A DNA stretch of 64,000 nucleotides, from the NCBI RefSeq assembly GCF_002954725.1, contig NZ_MSCQ01000001.1, forward strand, positions 593,857 to 657,856. Direction: 5' to 3'. This DNA comes from Photobacterium phosphoreum (GTDB taxonomy: Bacteria; Pseudomonadota; Gammaproteobacteria; Enterobacterales; Vibrionaceae). Below, in pieces: positions 58,292 through 64,000 of this stretch (the stretch's first letter is position 1; every line of letters begins with the position of its first letter). The position numbers were made by a program, and so were the translations under genes. Below the pieces are notes generated by a model. That model was not told where the DNA came from and did not search any database. It saw only the letters and a program-made list of their open reading frames with translations.

Positions 58292-60691
58292 TTAGTTTAG
58301 TCGTGCTGCCATAGCTTGTGATTTATCGGCGGTCATTACAAAGTGCAATGTTCCACCGGCTTTAATTTCACTGTGCTCAAAGCTATTAAAGACATCCAGT
58401 GGTTTGCTGTTAATCAACGCTGATTTCACATACTTATTATCACTGCTGTTATTCTCTGCCGTGATAGTAAAATCACCCGTTGGTAGCTTGATTGTTACTT
58501 CATCAAAAATAGGGCGACCAATGGTGTAGGTTGGATCAGTTGGGGTGACTTGATAAAAGCCCATTGCTGACATAATGTACCATGCAGACATTTGACCGAC
58601 GTCTTCATTACCAATGATGCCGTCTGGGGTTGGCTTATAGAATTCTTTGTAAACCTTATCGAGATATTCTTGAGTCTTCCATGATTCATTGGTACGGTTA
58701 TACAGGTAAATTACGTGGTGCGATGGCTCGTTACCATGAATATATTGACCAATAAAGCCTGTCATATCTTGGTGGTTTTCACCGCCATTAGCATCAGCTG
58801 TGAATAAGTCATTCAACTTAGTATTGAACCCTTCAGTACCGCCCATGACTTCAGTTAACTTGTCGAGATCTTGCATGAACGTCCATTGCCACTGCCACGC
58901 ATTACCTTCGGTATACCATAACGCATCTGAGCTGTATGGATTAAAGGCATCAGAAGCGAACTCTTTTTCACAACTGTTTAGTTTCACCGGTACAAAGAAG
59001 CCAGCCTCTTTATCCCAATGATTTAAAGACCAATAGGCACGATCGTTAAACTCGTTATAAGCAGCATCATCACCGGCCGCTTTTGCCATTTGCGCGATAG
59101 TCCAATCATAGTATGAAAACTCTAACGCATAAGAGACTGAGTTCCAGTTAGGTAAACCGACACACTTATCACGTTCATAGTAACTTAGTTGACCAGCCAT
59201 CACGGCTTGCAAAGTATGATCGGGAATTTGAGGGAAGTCATACGGACGGTAATAAGCTGATTTCTTCGCTGCTTCTAATGCATCTTGAGGATCAACATTC
59301 AAGCCTTTGACGACGGCATCACCAATAATTGCGGTGGCAGGATAGCCAATCATAGTGCCTGTTTCTTCACCATAACCTTCCCATTTTGGCAGTAATCCTG
59401 TTTCTTGTGATTTACGGATCAAGTCATTGGCTAAGTCAGTTGCATGTTGTGGGTTAGTGATGGTTAGTAGAGGATGAACAGCACGGAAAGTATCCCATGT
59501 TGAATAAACCGAATAGTTCTTATAGCCGTCAGCCTGACGAATTGCTCCAAGTAGATCACGGTAACGACCATCGACGTCTTGATACTCAACTGGGGCAATC
59601 ATGGCGTGATACATCGCAGTGTAGAAGTTGGTTTTCTCAGCCTCAGAACCGCCTTTTACTTGAACGGTAGCAAGTTCTTTCGCCCATGCAAGTTCCGCAT
59701 TCACTTTAACATTAGCAAAATTGTAAGTTGGCGTTTCTGCTTCTAAATTCTTTTGTGCACCTTCCCAATCTACAGGTGATAGCGCGACGCGCATTTCAAT
59801 CGGTTGATTACCTTTGCCAAAATCTAAATAAGTGATCTGTTCTTTATTAGGACTATTGATTGAGCCGTAAACTGCGCCCATCTGCATGTCCATTGCATCG
59901 CCACCATCACGGGCAATCATCGCATGAGCAATGGGCTGATTAAATTGCGCGTAGAAGAAAATATCTTGGCCTTGGAACCAACCTGTAGAAACGCGACGGC
60001 CACGAATAGTGTATTCATCAACTAACTCGACGCGGTTTTGTAAGGATTCACCATTATTAGCTGTAAGCGTGTGGGCTAGGTCGAGTTTGATTTTACGATC
60101 CGCGTCTGGTGCATAAGTATAACGATGGACACCGACACGGGTAGTGGTAGTTAACTCAGCTTTAATATTGCCATTGTTAAGCACAACTGAGTAGTAACCC
60201 GGTGATGCGATTTCAGTCGCTTTATTAAACGCATTATTTTCACTATTGGCGATATCTGAATATGGTAATACGAGGATGTCACCGAGATCTGTCGCTCCAG
60301 TACCTGATAGGTGAGTATGAGAAAAACCATAAATGTTTAAATCTGTTGCTAACACATCTCCTGCAACATAATCACTGGCATCCCAGTAACCTGACGCTGA
60401 ATGCCATGGGTTTTGACCTGCTTCAGTGTCAGCATTAGTGCCTTTAAATGTATCAGGGCTTAATTGCACCATACCGCGTGGAACAACCGCCCCTGGGAAT
60501 GTGTGTCCAGAAGCTGCAGTACCAATCATAGGATCGATATATTTCAAAACTGCCATGTTGATAATCGGTGTTGCAGGCAAGCTAGTATCAGGTGTGGTGA
60601 TTTCAGGTTGCTTATTGTTATCGCTGTTACAGCCCAATAAACCTAATGACAATACCAGTGAGATAGCAATCGGAGTCAATTTAAACGTCAT
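58292..60691 (-). CDS. GH92 family alpha-1,2-mannosidase, lipoprotein
   Basis: The 799-residue protein has a lipoprotein signal (LGLLGC, Cys at about 21) and a Thr/Pro-rich linker. A full GH92 domain starts at YIDPMIGTAASGHTFPGAVV near residues 51-70. Family motifs are GFSHTHLSGTGATD near 122-135, YSTWDTFRAVHPLL near 396-409, GYGEETGTMIGYPATAIIGD near 441-460, and GNEPSHHVIYLYN near 650 with the catalytic-acid Glu. GNEDVGQMSAWYIMSAMG lies near 691. Such enzymes remove terminal alpha-linked mannose from N-glycans or yeast mannan, with Ca2+. It stands alone, with no SusC/D-type partner, and is divergent from yiaY. Confidence 0.92.
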   Translation of the reverse strand: MTFKLTPIAISLVLSLGLLGCNSDNNKQPEITTPDTSLPATPIINMAVLKYIDPMIGTAASGHTFPGAVVPRGMVQLSPDTFKGTNADTEAGQNPWHSASGYWDASDYVAGDVLATDLNIYGFSHTHLSGTGATDLGDILVLPYSDIANSENNAFNKATEIASPGYYSVVLNNGNIKAELTTTTRVGVHRYTYAPDADRKIKLDLAHTLTANNGESLQNRVELVDEYTIRGRRVSTGWFQGQDIFFYAQFNQPIAHAMIARDGGDAMDMQMGAVYGSINSPNKEQITYLDFGKGNQPIEMRVALSPVDWEGAQKNLEAETPTYNFANVKVNAELAWAKELATVQVKGGSEAEKTNFYTAMYHAMIAPVEYQDVDGRYRDLLGAIRQADGYKNYSVYSTWDTFRAVHPLLTITNPQHATDLANDLIRKSQETGLLPKWEGYGEETGTMIGYPATAIIGDAVVKGLNVDPQDALEAAKKSAYYRPYDFPQIPDHTLQAVMAGQLSYYERDKCVGLPNWNSVSYALEFSYYDWTIAQMAKAAGDDAAYNEFNDRAYWSLNHWDKEAGFFVPVKLNSCEKEFASDAFNPYSSDALWYTEGNAWQWQWTFMQDLDKLTEVMGGTEGFNTKLNDLFTADANGGENHQDMTGFIGQYIHGNEPSHHVIYLYNRTNESWKTQEYLDKVYKEFYKPTPDGIIGNEDVGQMSAWYIMSAMGFYQVTPTDPTYTIGRPIFDEVTIKLPTGDFTITAENNSSDNKYVKSALINSKPLDVFNSFEHSEIKAGGTLHFVMTADKSQAMAARLN

Positions 60692-61146
60692 AATGTTCCA
60701 CCTAACAAATATGTAGTGTGAGAATGTTCACGTCGACCAAGAGTGAATATTCTCAAGTGCCAAGAGTAAGAATAAGCTTCGTTAGCCGCATAGTAGGGGG
60801 GAATCACTGCTGTAGTAAGATGATAAAACAATCATTTACTGGACTTTTGTACCGATTAAATTGAAACGTGAGGCTGCTTCATGCTGTTTTTAGCGAGGAT
60901 TATGTTTCCTTAATGAATGATATTGTTTCTGTCAGTAAATAATAATTAGCCATTTTTGCGATCAGCTTCATAGTATTGCAGATAACTTACAGTGTTTTTT
61001 CAATGCTTGTTTTAGATCAAATAGATTTGATAACGAAAGGCGTAAAAATACCTAGAGAGTATTTTTAATGAATGCCATTACTTAAATCTGTTTTATAGAA
61101 CAAGGCATATTTGATAATGAATATTTAAAAAATAAGGTAAGTTATT
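60692..61146. other. Divergent regulatory region between the GH92 gene and yiaY
   Basis: 455 bp of AT-rich sequence without coding signal. It holds the GH92 promoter on the minus strand and the yiaY promoter with an FNR-like site on the plus strand. Confidence 0.55.
61007..61020 (+). promoter_or_regulatory. FNR-like site upstream of yiaY
   Basis: TTGTTTTAGATCAA matches TTGAT-N4-ATCAA at nine of ten fixed positions, 127 bp upstream of the yiaY start. Confidence 0.5.
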
Positions 61147-62295
61147 ATGAGCAGTGCATTTTATATTCCAAGCGTTAACTTTATGGGTGCAGGTTGTTTA
61201 ACAGCAGCAGCTGATGCGATTAAGGCTCACGGCTTTAAAAAAGCACTAATAGTTACCGATAAGGTATTAAATGAAATTGGTGTGGTGACGCAAGTTGCGG
61301 TGTTATTAACTGAACGCAATATTGATTCTGTTGTTTATGATGGTACTCAACCAAACCCAACGATCACCAATGTTGATCAAGGTTTAGCACTGCTTAAAGA
61401 TAATGGCTGTGACTTTGTTATCTCACTCGGTGGCGGTTCACCGCATGATTGCGCAAAAGGCATTGCATTACTTGCTGCTAACGGTGGTCAAATTGGTGAT
61501 TACGAAGGTGTTGACCGTTCTGCAAAACCACAATTACCCGTTGTTGCGATTAACACAACAGCAGGTACTGCTTCTGAAATGACTCGTTTCTGTATTATTA
61601 CTGATGAATCGCGTCACATTAAAATGGCGATTGTCGATAAAAATACCACACCGTTAATGTCAGTTAATGATCCTAAGTTAATGTTAGCAAAACCTGCGTC
61701 ATTGACTGCAGCAACAGGTATGGACGCATTAACGCATGCGATTGAAGCTTATGTTTCAATTGCCGCTACACCAATTACAGATGCGGTAGCGATTAAAGCG
61801 ATTGAATTGATTGAAGTGAATTTGCGTACAGCTGTAAAAGACGGTCAAAACTTAAATGCGCGTGAGCAAATGGCTTATGCACAATTTATGGCAGGTATGG
61901 CATTTAACAACGCGTCGTTAGGTTATGTACATGCAATGGCGCACCAACTGGGTGGTTTTTATAATCTGCCTCATGGTGTGTGTAACGCTGTATTATTACC
62001 TCATGTTCAACGTTATAACGCGCAAGTGTGTCCTGAGCGTTTACGTGATGTTGCCGCAGCAATGGGTGTGAATGTGAGTGAAATGACACCACAGCAAGGC
62101 GCTGCTGCTGCCATTGATGCGATCATGGTATTATCTCAAGATGTAGGTATTCCTGCTGGCTTAAAAGAGCTGAATGTAAAAGCAGAAGATATCGCTTTGT
62201 TGTCTGATAATGCATTAAAAGATGCGTGTGGTTTTACTAACCCTAAACAAGCTTCTCATGAAGAAATTTCACAAATCTTTATGGATGCAATGTAA
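61147..62295 (+). CDS. yiaY: Iron-containing alcohol dehydrogenase YiaY
   Basis: The 382-residue group III alcohol dehydrogenase is collinear with E. coli YiaY (383). Shared stretches include [16 protein letters not shown] near residues 95-110, [17 protein letters not shown] near 138-154, and [16 protein letters not shown] near 190-205. The Fe-ligand His segments are [19 protein letters not shown] near 258-276. It interconverts alcohols and aldehydes with NAD and has been assigned threonine dehydrogenase activity in E. coli. An AATAAGGTAAG ribosome-binding site precedes the ATG. Confidence 0.94.
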   Translation: MSSAFYIPSVNFMGAGCLTAAADAIKAHGFKKALIVTDKVLNEIGVVTQVAVLLTERNIDSVVYDGTQPNPTITNVDQGLALLKDNGCDFVISLGGGSPHDCAKGIALLAANGGQIGDYEGVDRSAKPQLPVVAINTTAGTASEMTRFCIITDESRHIKMAIVDKNTTPLMSVNDPKLMLAKPASLTAATGMDALTHAIEAYVSIAATPITDAVAIKAIELIEVNLRTAVKDGQNLNAREQMAYAQFMAGMAFNNASLGYVHAMAHQLGGFYNLPHGVCNAVLLPHVQRYNAQVCPERLRDVAAAMGVNVSEMTPQQGAAAAIDAIMVLSQDVGIPAGLKELNVKAEDIALLSDNALKDACGFTNPKQASHEEISQIFMDAM

Positions 62296-62337
62296 CGATT
62301 AATGTTAGCTATAAAATATTAGCGCTAAATAATACAT

Positions 62338-62369
62338 AAAAAAACGCCTCGATCATCGAGGCGTTTTTG
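62338..62369. terminator. Bidirectional terminator between yiaY and clsA
   Basis: AAAACGCCTCGAT pairs with ATCGAGGCGTTTT around a one-base centre (functional loop of 4-5 after fraying), flanked by A and T runs. Confidence 0.9.
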
Positions 62370-62372
62370 TTT

Positions 62373-63833
62373 TTATAATAATGGGCTGAACATATAGAAG
62401 AAGCGTTCAACAAGCTTATTGCGTACTGAGCGTTTTTCCCATTTTACTTTATCAACGGGTTCTGAGTCTGCAATGTAACTTTGCTGTAATTGGCTAAGTT
62501 TATGAGTGAACTCAAGATTATCAACTGCCATTGTGACTTCGAAATTAAGCCATAAACTGCGCATATCAAGGTTAACCGTACCAATTAAGCAATGGGAATC
62601 ATCAATGACCACTGATTTAGTATGTAATAGGCCACCATGAAAACGGTGAATATGTACTCCTGATTTTAAAAGGTCACTAAAGAAAGAGCGACTTGCCCAT
62701 TCAACCATGGTCGAATCATTCTTCTTTGGTAGCACAATATGTACCGCAATATTACGTTCAGCCGCGCCTTTCATAGCATGTAATAAGTGCTCACTCGGAA
62801 CAAAGTAAGGGGTTGTAATAACAATACTTTTCTTTGCTTGGTAAATACTTAATAGCAATACTTGATGAATAATATCATCGGGCATCCCTGGGCCTGATGG
62901 GATCACTTGTACCGTGTCATACTCGGGTTTATCTTCTGTTGGTATTTTACAGGCAGGTAATGGTGGTAAAAACCGTTGTCCAGTTTCAACTTCCCAATCC
63001 CATGCTTGAATACAATTTAGTACTGAAACCGTAGGGCCACTGATTCTTACCATCACATCAACCCATTGGCCGACACCGGCATCAACTTTAAAGAAAGCAG
63101 GATCAACTAAGTTCATCGAACCGGTATACGCAATATTGTCATCAATCACCACTATTTTTCGGTGTTGACGTAAATCGAGACGGCGTAAGAACATTCTAAA
63201 GGGTGATACTGCTAGTGCTTCTACCAACTCAATTCCTGCACCACGAATCAACTTTGGCCAGTGAGAACGGAAGAAACGCATGCTGCCTGCCGAATCAAGT
63301 AATATTCGAATGTTAATACCGCGCTTAGCCGCTTGGATCAGTGCCACTCCAACTTCATCAGCAAGACCACCAGGATTCCAGATGTAAAACTCTAGATGAA
63401 TAGAATGTTGCGCATTATTAATATCAGCAATAAGAGCCCGTAAAATTTCATCTGTTGACGATTTTAAGGACAGGTGATTACCGACTAATCCTGGTAATCC
63501 AAGGCGGTTTTCACACAGATCGCTAATGGGTTTTGCTACATCACTCATATTTTGTGGCTGGTGACCGGGGCAGTCAGTGAGACATTGAAACCAGCTCGCA
63601 AAAGGGAAAAACATTTCTCGAGCACGTTCTGCCCGTTTTTTGCCAAGATTCAGTTCGCCAAATAAGAGGTAGGCGATAACACCACCAATGGGGACGATAT
63701 AAATAATCATCATCCATGCGAGAGATACACCAACAGCTCGTCGTTTGAAGACCACACGCACAGTGACAGCGGCAATTAACAGCCAATAGGCGAAAATGCC
63801 AATCCACGTTAAGATTTGATAAAACTGTTCCAT
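62373..63833 (-). CDS. clsA: Cardiolipin synthase A
   Basis: The 486-residue protein has two N-terminal membrane helices (residues 5-60, with VGVSLAWMMIIYIVPIGGVI). Two phospholipase D domains follow. The first HKD is HRKIVVIDDNIAYTGSMN near 221-238, and the second is HTKSVVIDDSHCLIGTVNLD near 401-420. It condenses two phosphatidylglycerols to cardiolipin and glycerol at the inner membrane. Length is identical to E. coli ClsA (486). It is a single gene, convergent with yiaY. Confidence 0.97.
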   Translation of the reverse strand: MEQFYQILTWIGIFAYWLLIAAVTVRVVFKRRAVGVSLAWMMIIYIVPIGGVIAYLLFGELNLGKKRAERAREMFFPFASWFQCLTDCPGHQPQNMSDVAKPISDLCENRLGLPGLVGNHLSLKSSTDEILRALIADINNAQHSIHLEFYIWNPGGLADEVGVALIQAAKRGINIRILLDSAGSMRFFRSHWPKLIRGAGIELVEALAVSPFRMFLRRLDLRQHRKIVVIDDNIAYTGSMNLVDPAFFKVDAGVGQWVDVMVRISGPTVSVLNCIQAWDWEVETGQRFLPPLPACKIPTEDKPEYDTVQVIPSGPGMPDDIIHQVLLLSIYQAKKSIVITTPYFVPSEHLLHAMKGAAERNIAVHIVLPKKNDSTMVEWASRSFFSDLLKSGVHIHRFHGGLLHTKSVVIDDSHCLIGTVNLDMRSLWLNFEVTMAVDNLEFTHKLSQLQQSYIADSEPVDKVKWEKRSVRNKLVERFFYMFSPLL

Positions 63834-64000
63834 CGAATGACTTCATCAATATATAAATACAATTTGTATGTATAGTGCATTGAAATGGAAAAAAAACCTA
63901 ATATTCACTGCTCTTTAGTGCTTATACTGAATAATCAAGGCTATTTTTGAGGGAGTGTTACCATTTCAGGGGATAAAAAAGAGAGGGGGTAATTAAACCG

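Overview
The window is a low-GC gammaproteobacterial chromosome segment. Gene content and order point to Vibrionaceae, most likely Photobacterium: a complete his operon with a His-codon leader peptide, ychE-adhE, ruvABC next to cydAB-cydX-ybgE and ybgC-tolQRAB-pal-cpoB, cmoAB next to aspS, and a pyruvate-type LytS/LytTR system next to a YhjX-like carrier. The genus is inferred from protein similarity remembered by eye and has not been searched. Almost everything is core chromosome. No IS element, prophage, integron or CRISPR array was seen.

Layout. 1-4 kb: end of an MltB-like lytic transglycosylase, hns, a lysine riboswitch ahead of an NhaC-family transporter, and tdk. 4-11.5 kb (minus): hisL-hisG-D-C-B-H-A-F-IE. 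11.7-20 kb: ychJ, a TSUP permease, lpxH, ppiB, cysS, an 8-bp tandem repeat, glpQ with a GlpR-like operator, a K+ channel with a C-terminal zinc ribbon, and ychE. 20-31 kb: adhE (FNR-like site), a short-chain dehydrogenase lacking its catalytic Tyr, an unknown protein, a three-gene envelope operon (retropepsin-like lipoprotein, transglutaminase-like/7TM protein, RimK-like ATP-grasp), cmoAB and a DUF72 protein. 31-45.6 kb: aspS, ruvC, ruvAB, cydAB-cydX-ybgE (two FNR-like sites) and the Tol-Pal operon with a very repetitive tolA. 45.8-46.9 kb: three small unrecognised membrane-protein genes between cpoB and nadA. 47-56 kb: nadA, a UPF0149 gene, ypdA-ypdB-yhjX, gldA-glpF-type aquaporin and alaE. 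56-64 kb: two serine tRNAs, a REP-like inverted repeat, a DEAD-box helicase, a GH92 alpha-mannosidase lipoprotein, yiaY (FNR-like site) and clsA.

How they fit together. One theme is the aerobic/anaerobic switch: adhE, cydAB and yiaY each carry an FNR-like palindrome upstream. A second is glycerol and phospholipid metabolism: glpQ, gldA, the glycerol-facilitator-type aquaporin and clsA. A third is envelope maintenance: Tol-Pal-CpoB, LpxH, the lytic transglycosylase and the retropepsin/ATP-grasp operon. RNA-level control is rich: lysine riboswitch, his attenuator, a structured aspS leader and a hairpin abutting the cydA ribosome-binding site.

The best candidate for something undescribed is the three-gene cassette at 45.8-46.9 kb. 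It has two tandem paralogues with a shared GWTAQTGS motif and an equally spaced Cys pair, followed by a membrane-anchored protein whose soluble part looks like a ToxR/OmpR-type winged helix.
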